5,891 bases of DNA from positions 1-5,891 of the forward strand of contig JAKBCI010000118.1 in the NCBI GenBank assembly GCA_021807965.1. The letters are read 5' to 3'. A model generated the notes under the pieces. The model saw only the letters and a list, made by a program, of their open reading frames with translations, was not told the DNA's origin and searched no databases. Of the stretch, positions 1-5,819 are shown piece after piece (the stretch's first letter is position 1; every line of letters begins with the position of its first letter). The DNA is from Actinomycetes bacterium. Lineage in GTDB: Bacteria > Actinomycetota > Acidimicrobiia > Acidimicrobiales > RAAP-2. Both the position numbers and the translations under genes were made by a program.

Positions 1-1269
1 CCCTACCTGCGCTCGGCCGGTGCCTTCGCCACCTTCGACGAACGGTCCAAGATCCTCTTCAGCTCGGACCTCTTTGGGAGTTTCGAGCCCGGCCCGTCAC
101 TCTTCGTCGACACGCCCGCGGACATCGACGCGATCCAGCGCTTCCACGAGTACTCCGTGGCGAGTCGCGACGTCCTCGCCCACGCGCTGCTCGCCGTGCG
201 CGCCGTCGCGCCGCGCCTGATCGCGCCCCAGCACGGGCGCGTCATCGGCGAGGGCTTCGTCGACGACGCGATTCACGCCCTCGACGACCTCGACTGCGGG
301 GCACTCCTGCTCACCCCCGACGACCCGGGCCTCTCCTTCCTCTTCGCGGCGAACCGGACGATCCACGGCGTGATCAACACGATGGTGAAGGAGCACGACT
401 TCTCGACCGTCGCCGCGTACCTGGCGGGCCTCGCCGTCAAGACCCTCGGCGCCGAGTACTTCGAGCTGTGGGCCGGCACGAGCGGCGTGCTGTTCCGCTT
501 CGAGCGCGGCGACGACTACGCCGGACACCGCGACGACCCACCGGCGGACGTGGCGAGCGTGCTGGCCGGGGAGACCATCGAGCCGGGCCACCGCCTAATC
601 CTCGCGCTGCGCTCGCCCACGACGGGGACTATCGATGGCGCGATGGTGTGGGGCTTTCGCGAACGCCGGGTACCGAGCGACGCCACGATCGTGGTGCTGA
701 ACCAGATCATCTCGCTGGTCGAGGTCGGCCTCGAGCGCGAGATCCTTCGGCGTACGACCGACCTCGAGCTGTCGGACTGGCACACTCGCGCGATCTACGA
801 CCCGCTGACCGGACTGCGCAACCGCGCCTCGCTGTCCGACAGTTACCACCAGCTCGCGGCCTTCGACGACCGCAACCTCGACCCGCAGATGGCGGCGCTG
901 ATGGTCGACGTCGACCACTTCAAGGTGGTCAACGACACCTTCGGCCACGCCGCGGGCGACCTACTACTCCAACGGATCGCGCACGCGATCGTCCAGAGCG
1001 TGCGACCGAGTGATCCGTCGTTCCGGCTGGGCGGTGAGGAGTTCCTCGTCCTGCTCTCCAACGTCGACGTCGCGAGCGCGCGCCACGCGGCCGATCGGAT
1101 CCGTGAGCGCGTCGCCCGGTCCACGCCCGATCTCCCGATCGTCACCGTCAGCGTCGGCCTGGCGCTTCGACACCTGAACGAGACCCTGGAGTCGTTGCTC
1201 GCGCGAGCCGACGCCGCCCTCTACCGGGCCAAGGAGAACGGCCGCGATCGCGTCGAGGTGGCCCCGTAG
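1..1269 (+). CDS. Diguanylate cyclase with ODP/flavodiiron-like metallo-beta-lactamase domain, GAF-like domain and GGDEF domain (5' end outside window)
   Basis: The frame is open from base 1 and clearly coding, so the gene starts upstream; the GTG at 157 is internal. The visible 422 residues show three parts. Residues 1-85 match the C-terminal half of a flavodiiron/ODP-type metallo-beta-lactamase domain: SSDLFG (candidate iron ligand D23), a FHEY segment and APQHG (candidate ligand H78). Residues about 131-250 look like a GAF sensor fold. Residues about 262-420 are a GGDEF domain: DPLTGLRN at 267-274, metal-site D303 in DVDHFK, catalytic GGEEF at 344-348 (bases 1030-1044), and an RPSD inhibitory I-site at 335-338, exactly five residues before GGEEF. 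It should condense two GTP to c-di-GMP in the cytosol with product feedback; no membrane segment is seen. By family knowledge ODP domains bind O2 or NO at a di-iron site, so gas or redox control is inferred. The usual HxExDH motif would lie off-window. R4 stands where flavodiiron proteins have a His ligand. The stop is 4 bp from the convergent gene. Confidence 0.9.
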   Translation, partial: PYLRSAGAFATFDERSKILFSSDLFGSFEPGPSLFVDTPADIDAIQRFHEYSVASRDVLAHALLAVRAVAPRLIAPQHGRVIGEGFVDDAIHALDDLDCGALLLTPDDPGLSFLFAANRTIHGVINTMVKEHDFSTVAAYLAGLAVKTLGAEYFELWAGTSGVLFRFERGDDYAGHRDDPPADVASVLAGETIEPGHRLILALRSPTTGTIDGAMVWGFRERRVPSDATIVVLNQIISLVEVGLEREILRRTTDLELSDWHTRAIYDPLTGLRNRASLSDSYHQLAAFDDRNLDPQMAALMVDVDHFKVVNDTFGHAAGDLLLQRIAHAIVQSVRPSDPSFRLGGEEFLVLLSNVDVASARHAADRIRERVARSTPDLPIVTVSVGLALRHLNETLESLLARADAALYRAKENGRDRVEVAP

Positions 1270-1273
1270 CGGC

Positions 1274-3370
1274 TCAGTGCCCGAAGTGCCGTGCGGCCAT
1301 CGCGGGCACCTCGGCGCCGCTCACGGCGGGCGAGAACAGGTAACCCTGTCCGAGGTCACAGCCCAGCCGACGAAGGTGATCGAGCTGTTCATCGGTCTCG
1401 ATCCCCTCGGCGAGCACCTCGACGTCGAGTTTCTGGCCGAGCGTCACGATCGTCTCCAGCAGCGTGCGGGTGCGGGCGTCGACGTGGGTCGGGCTGACGA
1501 ACGACTGGTCGATCTTGATGATCCGTGGGTGGACCAGGGTGAGGTAGTGCAGCGAGGAGTACCCGGTGCCGAAGTCGTCGAGGGCGATACCGATCCCGAG
1601 GTTCGTGAGCCGTTCGATCACGCCCAGCGTCTCGGCGACGTCGCTCAGCGTGGCGCTCTCGGTCACCTCGATGATGAGTCGACTGGGTGTGAACCCGCTC
1701 GACTTGAGTTCACGTTCGATGGCGCTGACGAGGTCGGGGTCGTGAAACTGACGCGCCGAGAGGTTGACCGTGAGGTAGGGCCCGTCGGCCGCCCAGGTCG
1801 CGGCGGTCATGATCGCTTCGCGCAGCGCGAAGGCGCCGAGCTCGATGATCAGGCCCGACTCCTCGGCCAGTGGAATGAAGACCGATGGCGAGACGAGCCC
1901 TCGGATCGGGTGGCGCCAGCGCATGAGCGCTTCGAAACCGACGACCGTCATCGTCGACAGCTCGACGATGGGCTGGTAGTGCATCGCGAGCTCGTCGGTC
2001 GCGAGCGCGTGGCGCAACTCTCGCACGAGTTCGAAGTGGCTGGCCGCGCGCTCGTGCATCGACGGCGCGAAGACGACGTAGCGGTTCTTACCCTCGCGTT
2101 TGGCCTCGTAGAGCGCCACGTCCGCGTCGCGTACCAGGGTCGCGCGCTCGACCCGCTCGGAGTCGAAGGACACGACGCCGATGCTCGCGCGCTGCTCGAC
2201 GACGTTCCCGGACAGGGCGAAGGCATCGTCGAACGCCCCGAGCAGCCGCGCGGCGACCTGTTCGACCTCCTTTTGCGTCGTCAGCCCCTCGGCGAGGTAG
2301 AGGAACTCGTCTCCACCGAAGCGGCACAGGGTGTCCGACGCCCGGGTCATCGACTGCATTCGTTGCGCGACCGCCGAGAGCAACTCGTCGCCCGTGATGT
2401 GGCCGCGCGTGTCGTTGATCCCCTTGAAGTCGTCGAGGTCGATGAGTAGCACCGCGCCGAAACCGCCGTAGCGTTCGACGCGTTCGAAGGCCTGGGCCAA
2501 TCGGTCGTCGAACAGCGCCCGGTTGGCCAGTCCGGTCAGCGGATCGTGCAGCGCCTGGTGCGCGAGCTGGTCGGCGAGTTCCAGCTCGTCGGTGATATCT
2601 CGCTCGGAGTTCACGAAGTACAAGATCTCCCCGGATTCGCTGCGAGCCGTCGACTTGGAGATCTCGACCACGATGACGCGACCGTCGGGCTTGACGTAGC
2701 GCTTGATGTAGCGCACCCGCTCGACGTCACCGGCGAGCAGTCGTTGTTGCACCGACTCGGTGATCCCGAGGTCCTCGGGGTGGGTGAACAACGACGAGTC
2801 GCCGGCGAACAGCTCGTCGCGAGTGCGACCCACCAACGAACAGAAGGCGTCGTTGACCGCGATGCAGCGGTCCTCGAGGTCGGTGAAGACCATCGGGGCC
2901 ATGTTCTCTTCGAAGGCCAGGCGAAACCGCTGCTCGATCTCGCCGCGGGCGTGCGAGGCTGAGCGCTCCGCGCTGTCGTCGCGCACGAGCGTGATGGTCC
3001 AGGGGCGACCGCCGAGCGAAATCGGCGCCAGCGCGATGTCGACGGCGAGTTCGCTGCCGTCGCGGCGCAGCAGCGCGAGGTCGAGGTGGCGACCCATCGT
3101 GCGGACCCGCCCCCCCTCGACGAAGCGACGCCGCTGGTGGGGGTGGCTCGCCCGGGCACCCGACGGCACGATGTCCTCGACCGGGCGCCCGACGAGTTCG
3201 TCAAGGTCGTACCCGGTCAGGGCGGTGAACACGCCGTTCGCGTGGCGGATGATCCCGCCCTCATCGATGAAGGCGACGCCGTCGGGCAGCACGTTCAAGA
3301 GCCGCTCCCAGGTCAGGGGGTGACGCTCGAGAAAGTCGATGAACGATTCGTCGCCCCCGATCGTAGACAT
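1274..3370 (-). CDS. PAS-PAS-GGDEF-EAL cyclic-di-GMP synthase/phosphodiesterase
   Basis: This 698-residue cytosolic protein has no membrane segment. In order: PAS about 18-132 (DGVAFIDEGG, then NGVFTALTGY), PAS about 147-262 (NDAFCSLVG, ending in an SERDITDELE linker), GGDEF about 268-434, EAL about 455-698. The cyclase domain keeps DPLTGLANR, DLDDFK, an intact GGDEF at 352-356 and an RASD I-site (343-346) five residues ahead of it. The EAL domain keeps all expected residues with correct spacing: E480 of EAL, N536 (VNLS), E568 (EVTES), D598/D599 (DDFGTG), K619 (KID), E655 (AEGIE) and Q675 (QGYLF). Either activity is possible; in many family members one dominates, or GTP bound to GGDEF stimulates the phosphodiesterase. 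Ligands of the PAS domains are unknown. I prefer the ATG at 3370, giving MSTIGGDES. A GTG at 3418 would add 16 arginine-rich residues, and its GAGG box sits only 2 nt away. The gene follows the CDF gene on the same strand but probably has its own promoter. Confidence 0.93.
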   Translation of the reverse strand: MSTIGGDESFIDFLERHPLTWERLLNVLPDGVAFIDEGGIIRHANGVFTALTGYDLDELVGRPVEDIVPSGARASHPHQRRRFVEGGRVRTMGRHLDLALLRRDGSELAVDIALAPISLGGRPWTITLVRDDSAERSASHARGEIEQRFRLAFEENMAPMVFTDLEDRCIAVNDAFCSLVGRTRDELFAGDSSLFTHPEDLGITESVQQRLLAGDVERVRYIKRYVKPDGRVIVVEISKSTARSESGEILYFVNSERDITDELELADQLAHQALHDPLTGLANRALFDDRLAQAFERVERYGGFGAVLLIDLDDFKGINDTRGHITGDELLSAVAQRMQSMTRASDTLCRFGGDEFLYLAEGLTTQKEVEQVAARLLGAFDDAFALSGNVVEQRASIGVVSFDSERVERATLVRDADVALYEAKREGKNRYVVFAPSMHERAASHFELVRELRHALATDELAMHYQPIVELSTMTVVGFEALMRWRHPIRGLVSPSVFIPLAEESGLIIELGAFALREAIMTAATWAADGPYLTVNLSARQFHDPDLVSAIERELKSSGFTPSRLIIEVTESATLSDVAETLGVIERLTNLGIGIALDDFGTGYSSLHYLTLVHPRIIKIDQSFVSPTHVDARTRTLLETIVTLGQKLDVEVLAEGIETDEQLDHLRRLGCDLGQGYLFSPAVSGAEVPAMAARHFGH

Positions 3371-3431
3371 CGATTCGCTTCGCGCTTCCCCGCGCCGCTC
3401 GACGCGACGACTCCTCACCGCCTCGGCGGTA

Positions 3432-3461
3432 ATCGTATCGAACGCACTTCGAACTGGTCGG
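3432..3461 (-). promoter_or_regulatory. Possible sigma-A-type promoter of the PAS-GGDEF-EAL gene
   Basis: Read on the minus strand there is a TACGAT -10-like box (3432-3437) preceded at 18 bp by CCGACC (3456-3461), which keeps the GAC core of TTGACA. A start about seven bases downstream would give a leader of roughly 55 nt before the ATG at 3370, or about 6 nt before the alternative GTG at 3418. The same xxGACC/18 bp/TAnnAT layout is seen before arsR. It lies in the 90-bp gap after the CDF stop codon; no clear terminator is visible there. Inferred from short motifs only. Confidence 0.3.
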
Positions 3462-3508
3462 CACAGCGAGCTAGCGAGGTCACGACGCTCGGCGCACCTT
3501 GTCGTGGG

Positions 3509-4429
3509 TCAGTCGAAGGACCGCGCGGTCCAGCGCACGACGCGAACCTCGGGCACGGCGTCGCGCACTGCCGCCTCCACCGCTCGGCCCGTGATCTCGG
3601 CGGCGTCGATCGTGGTTGCGGGAGCGACGAAGCCCTCGACCTCGACGAGGAGGGTCCGTCCCATCCAGCGAGCACGGACGTGCGCGTGCGCCACCCCCTC
3701 GACCTGGGTTGCCGCCGTGGTGGCCGCCACGACGACGCCCGGCTCAACCGCGTCCATCAAGTGCTTGACGAGATCGCTGGTGACCTCGTAGCCGACGCGA
3801 CAGATGAAGCCCGTCACGAGCAGCCCGGCGACGGCGTCGGCCCACGACCAGCCGACCGCGACACCGACGAGCCCGATCATGGCGCCAGCCGAGGAGAGCG
3901 CGTCGAGCCATGAGTGCTGGGCGTCGGCGATGAGCGTCGCCGACTGGATGCGCCTTCCGACCCGTCCCTTGTACCGGGCGACGACCTGGTTGGCGACCAC
4001 GCCCACCGCGGCCGCCGCTATGCCGTAGCCGACGTCGGTGGTCGAGCCGTGGACGAAGAGCTTGTGGACGCTCAGGTACCCGGCGAACGCCGCGCTGACC
4101 CAGATCGCGAGCGCCACGCCCAGGCCGGCGATGTCCTCGGAGCGCTCCCACCCGAAGGGGTGCGAGTTGGACGCCGGCCGTCTCGAGACCCGCAGTCCGA
4201 TGAAGACGACCAGCGACGTGCTGACGTCGGCCAGATTATGCAGGGCGTCGCTCAGCAGTCCGACGGAACCGCCGAGTAGCGCAATCGCGAGTTCGACCAG
4301 TCCCGCGGCGCCCAGCCCGACCGCCGAGAGGGCGATCGCCCGATTCGCGTCGCCGCGGTCGACGGTCTCCCTCGCGACCTGGGCCGGCGGCAGCGGCTCG
4401 CCCGACTGGCACTCACCGAGCCCGTGCAC
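3509..4429 (-). CDS. Cation diffusion facilitator (CDF) metal/proton antiporter
   Basis: A 306-residue inner-membrane exporter of the CDF family, which exchanges cytosolic divalent metal (Zn, Co, Ni, Fe or Cd depending on subgroup) for protons. Six hydrophobic segments are visible at about 34-56, 60-79, 100-120, 133-150, 175-192 and 194-213. The metal site has the classic HxxxD in TM2 (H64-D68 in SDALHNLAD) and in TM5 (H172-D176 in ADAQHSWLD). The family loop motif HPFGWERSED is at 90-99. Residues about 216-306 form the cytosolic C-terminal domain used for dimerisation and metal sensing. The GTG at 4429 overlaps the end of arsR by 17 bp and is preceded by a run of six G that can serve as ribosome-binding site; no other start occurs before TM1. 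The overlap implies translational coupling and control by the ArsR repressor. HxxxD/HxxxD is usual in Zn-type CDFs, but it does not settle Zn against Co or Ni. Confidence 0.93.
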   Translation of the reverse strand: MHGLGECQSGEPLPPAQVARETVDRGDANRAIALSAVGLGAAGLVELAIALLGGSVGLLSDALHNLADVSTSLVVFIGLRVSRRPASNSHPFGWERSEDIAGLGVALAIWVSAAFAGYLSVHKLFVHGSTTDVGYGIAAAAVGVVANQVVARYKGRVGRRIQSATLIADAQHSWLDALSSAGAMIGLVGVAVGWSWADAVAGLLVTGFICRVGYEVTSDLVKHLMDAVEPGVVVAATTAATQVEGVAHAHVRARWMGRTLLVEVEGFVAPATTIDAAEITGRAVEAAVRDAVPEVRVVRWTARSFD

Positions 4430-4823
4430 GGCGCCCCCCGCTCACCCGCACGCCGGGTTCAACCCCGGCGTCCAAGCCGGTCTCATCACCGTGCTCGTGC
4501 GTCAGTGGTCCGGCCGCGAGGTGGTCGCCGTAGAACAGCGCCTCCTCGGCGAGCTTGCGCACGTGCGGGCTCTGCACCGCGTAGTAGACCCGGTTGCCCG
4601 CCCGGCGAATCGTGACGAGGCGCGCGAGCCGCAGTTTCGCCAGGTGCTGAGAGACCCCCGCCGGATTCGCGCCCAGGTGCGCCGCCAGCTCGTTCACCGA
4701 GTGCTCACCGTGCAGTAGCGCCCAGATGATGCGCAGTCGCGTGCCGTCGGCGAGGAGCTTGAGCGTGCCGGCGGCGAGCTCCACCTGGCGGTCACTCGGT
4801 TCTCTATCTATCTGCGTAGTCAC
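4413..4823 (-). CDS. ArsR/SmtB-family metal-sensing transcriptional repressor
   Basis: A 136-residue winged-helix protein. LKLLADGTRLRIIWALLHGEH (21-41) is the typical ArsR N-terminal helix pair. The helix-turn-helix SVNELAAHLG...VSQHLAKLRLARLV spans about 42-70, followed by the beta-wing TIRRAGNRVYYAV (71-83). There is no CxC metal motif in the recognition helix. Candidate ligands lie in alpha5 and the tail: H87, D100, H101, H109, H111. From memory, KmtR of Mycobacterium tuberculosis uses H88, E101, H102, H110 and H111, a close positional match, so Ni/Co sensing is a reasonable inference; Zn is the main alternative. The arginine-rich tail after about 115 is poorly conserved in type. The start is GTG at 4823 without a Shine-Dalgarno, 8 nt after a TACTAT box, suggesting a leaderless mRNA. 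It is the first gene of an operon with the overlapping CDF gene and lies divergent from a second CDF-like gene. Confidence 0.93.
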   Translation of the reverse strand: MTTQIDREPSDRQVELAAGTLKLLADGTRLRIIWALLHGEHSVNELAAHLGANPAGVSQHLAKLRLARLVTIRRAGNRVYYAVQSPHVRKLAEEALFYGDHLAAGPLTHEHGDETGLDAGVEPGVRVSGGRRARAR

Positions 4824-4835
4824 GTAGATAGATAG
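4804..4835. promoter_or_regulatory. Inverted-repeat operator, probable ArsR autoregulatory binding site
   Basis: Perfect 10-bp arms CTATCTATCT (4804-4813) and AGATAGATAG (4826-4835) flank a 12-bp spacer in which three further pairs match (CGT at 4815-4817 with ACG at 4822-4824), giving 13 of 16 paired positions. Size and symmetry suit an ArsR/SmtB dimer or dimer pair. It covers the arsR GTG (4821-4823), its first codons and the downstream part of the -10 box, so binding would block transcription initiation. It is AT-rich in an otherwise GC-rich region. Binding by this particular ArsR is inferred from position. Confidence 0.75.
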
Positions 4836-4861
4836 TAGTGGTTCGGATCGTCGCCGGTCCC
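4832..4861 (-). promoter_or_regulatory. Putative leaderless promoter of the arsR-CDF operon
   Basis: On the minus strand TACTAT (4832-4837) is a good -10 box, with GGGACC (4856-4861) 18 bp upstream as a weak -35. The -10 box ends 8 nt before the GTG of arsR, so the expected transcription start coincides with the first base of the start codon, in keeping with the absence of a Shine-Dalgarno. The 4804-4835 inverted repeat overlaps its downstream edge. Confidence 0.5.
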
Positions 4862-4877
4862 GATTCCCCGGGCGACC

Positions 4878-4886
4878 TGCGATACT
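4878..4886 (+). promoter_or_regulatory. Putative extended -10 promoter of the divergent CDF-like gene
   Basis: TGC directly followed by GATACT (4881-4886) forms an extended -10 pattern (TGn plus a hexamer matching TATAAT at four of six positions). No -35 box is evident at 17-18 bp. Seven bases separate it from the GTG at 4894, and no Shine-Dalgarno is present, so a leaderless transcript starting at the GTG is likely. It is 46 bp from the edge of the ArsR inverted repeat, so repression of this side is uncertain. Confidence 0.4.
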
Positions 4887-4893
4887 CGCACCC

Positions 4894-5484
4894 GTGACGA
4901 CTTACGCCCCGATGCTGCGACGGGGGCTGCGCCTCGAGTACATGACGCTCGCCTGGAACGTGGTCGGACTCGTCGTGCTCGCGTGGACGGCGATCACCGC
5001 ACGGTCGGTCGCCCTGGCCGGGTTCGGCCTGGACTCGCTCATCGAGATCGGGGCGTCGATCGTGGTCGTCTGGGAGCTGACCGGCGTCGACGAACGGCGC
5101 CAGCGCCGGGCGCTGCGCCTCATCGCCGGCGCGTTCGCCCTTCTCGCGCTCTACCTACTCGTCCAGGGTGCCGTCGTGCTCGCGGTGCGACACCACGCCG
5201 GCCACAGCGTCGCCGGCATCGTGTGGACCGCGCTCACGGCGTTCGCGATGTTCTCGCTCGCCTGGGGCAAGGCTCGAACGGGCCGGGCCCTGGGCAACCC
5301 CGTGCTCGTGAGCGAGGGCAAGGTCACCCTGGTCGACGGCATCCTCGCCACCGCCGTGCTCGTCGGTCTGGTGCTCAACGCCGCGCTGGGGTGGTGGTGG
5401 GCCGACCCGGTCGCCGGTTTCGTGCTCGTGTACTACGCGCTGCGAGAGTTCGTCGCGGTCATGAAGCACGAGTCGGCGTCGTGA
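4894..5484 (+). CDS. Short CDF-like cation transporter with altered metal site
   Basis: This 196-residue protein is nearly all membrane: segments at about 18-36, 40-62, 74-97, 104-124, 146-166 and 168-186 fit the six-helix CDF core. FGLDSLIEIGAS (44-55) aligns with the TM2 metal-site helix (ADSLVDIGAS in E. coli YiiP), giving D47 and E51 as ligands. EGKVTLVDG (141-149) aligns with TM5, giving V144 where CDF exporters have His and D148 where they have Asp. WWWADPVAGFVL is the typical TM6 start. The cytosolic C-terminal domain is absent: the protein ends about ten residues after TM6, compared with about 300 residues for full CDFs. Histidines H100, H101 and H104 cluster in the TM3-TM4 loop. Substrate is unknown; a divalent metal is inferred from the fold and from the divergent ArsR-CDF operon. 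The start is GTG after a putative extended -10 box. Its stop overlaps the next gene by 4 bp. Confidence 0.85.
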   Translation: MTTYAPMLRRGLRLEYMTLAWNVVGLVVLAWTAITARSVALAGFGLDSLIEIGASIVVVWELTGVDERRQRRALRLIAGAFALLALYLLVQGAVVLAVRHHAGHSVAGIVWTALTAFAMFSLAWGKARTGRALGNPVLVSEGKVTLVDGILATAVLVGLVLNAALGWWWADPVAGFVLVYYALREFVAVMKHESAS

Positions 5485-5696
5485 GCGTCACCGTCTACGG
5501 CGTCTGCGCCGTGACCTTCATGATGGTGATGTACGCCCTCGAACGTCGGGGCCGGCGTTTCATCGCGTGGTTCGCGCTCGGTTGCCTGCTCTCGAGCGTG
5601 TACGGCTTCCTCGCCGGCGCGTGGCCCTTCGGGGTCGTCGAACTCGTCTGGTCGGGGGTCGCCCTTCGGCGCTTCGCCACGTCGCCCGATACCTAG
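5481..5696 (+). CDS. Small two-helix membrane protein of unknown function
   Basis: The GTG at 5481 overlaps the TGA of the CDF-like gene in a GTGA junction, the usual sign of translational coupling, and the frame runs 71 residues to TAG at 5694-5696. Two hydrophobic stretches are visible: about 5-19 (VYGVCAVTFMMVMYA) and about 28-46, the latter including SSVYGFLAGAWPFG, followed by VVELVWSGVALRRF. A basic patch ERRGRR (21-26) lies between them, and the tail is short and polar. There is no enzyme or metal-binding motif (one or two cysteines only). The YGFLAGAWPFGVVE stretch looks conserved in type, and I have the impression of related small hypothetical proteins in other bacteria, but I cannot name a family. 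Coupling to the transporter suggests a partner or a small accessory subunit; that is inference. A much longer reading of the same frame upstream is a shadow of the CDF-like gene. Confidence 0.7.
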   Translation: MSVTVYGVCAVTFMMVMYALERRGRRFIAWFALGCLLSSVYGFLAGAWPFGVVELVWSGVALRRFATSPDT

Positions 5697-5819
5697 GGCG
5701 ATATTGAATGTCAACGACGACAGCGACGTCGCGGCGACGGCGGGTCACAGCGAACAGCACCCACGACTACGCGTCGCTCTTGTCCCGGGGCAGTGCGGCG
5801 ATCGACCCGGATGATTCGG
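5697..5819. other. Intergenic gap between membrane-protein gene and tRNA
   Basis: No gene is supported here. A small hairpin CGTCG-CGG-CGACG lies at 5727-5739 but lacks a T tract, so it is not a convincing intrinsic terminator on either strand. Near 5780-5813 a CCGGG/CCCGG pairing is possible with a long loop, also without a T tract. Confidence 0.5.

Noticed and set aside
157..1269. GTG at 157 as the true start of the GGDEF gene
   Set aside because: The same frame is open to base 1 and the upstream residues match the metallo-beta-lactamase-like domain (SSDLFG), which continues through the GTG without a break.
1257..1309. Possible hairpins around the convergent stops (TGGCC/GGCCA, GTGCCC/GGGCAC)
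   Set aside because: The stems are 5-6 bp with loops over 20 nt, lie within coding sequence and have no T tract, so they are not supportable as a bidirectional terminator.
1277..2449. 390-residue open frame antisense to the PAS-GGDEF-EAL gene
   Set aside because: It is a typical high-GC shadow; the opposite strand has complete, recognisable catalytic motifs and the antisense product shows no known domain.
3371..3418. GTG at 3418 as start of the PAS-GGDEF-EAL gene
   Set aside because: It adds an arginine-rich stretch unlike a domain, and its GAGG sequence is only 2 nt from the codon. The ATG at 3370 gives a natural N-terminus leading into PAS, though the longer form cannot be excluded.
4983..5696. 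A 237-residue reading ending at 5696
   Set aside because: Most of it overlaps the CDF-like gene in another frame and is arginine-rich shadow sequence. Only the part from the GTG at 5481 has membrane-protein character and a coupled start.
5686..5714. Perfect TTGACA on the minus strand (5709-5714) with TATCGG 17 bp downstream
   Set aside because: The -10 is poor (three of six) and the promoter would drive only antisense RNA into the small membrane-protein gene. It could be real but there is no supporting feature.
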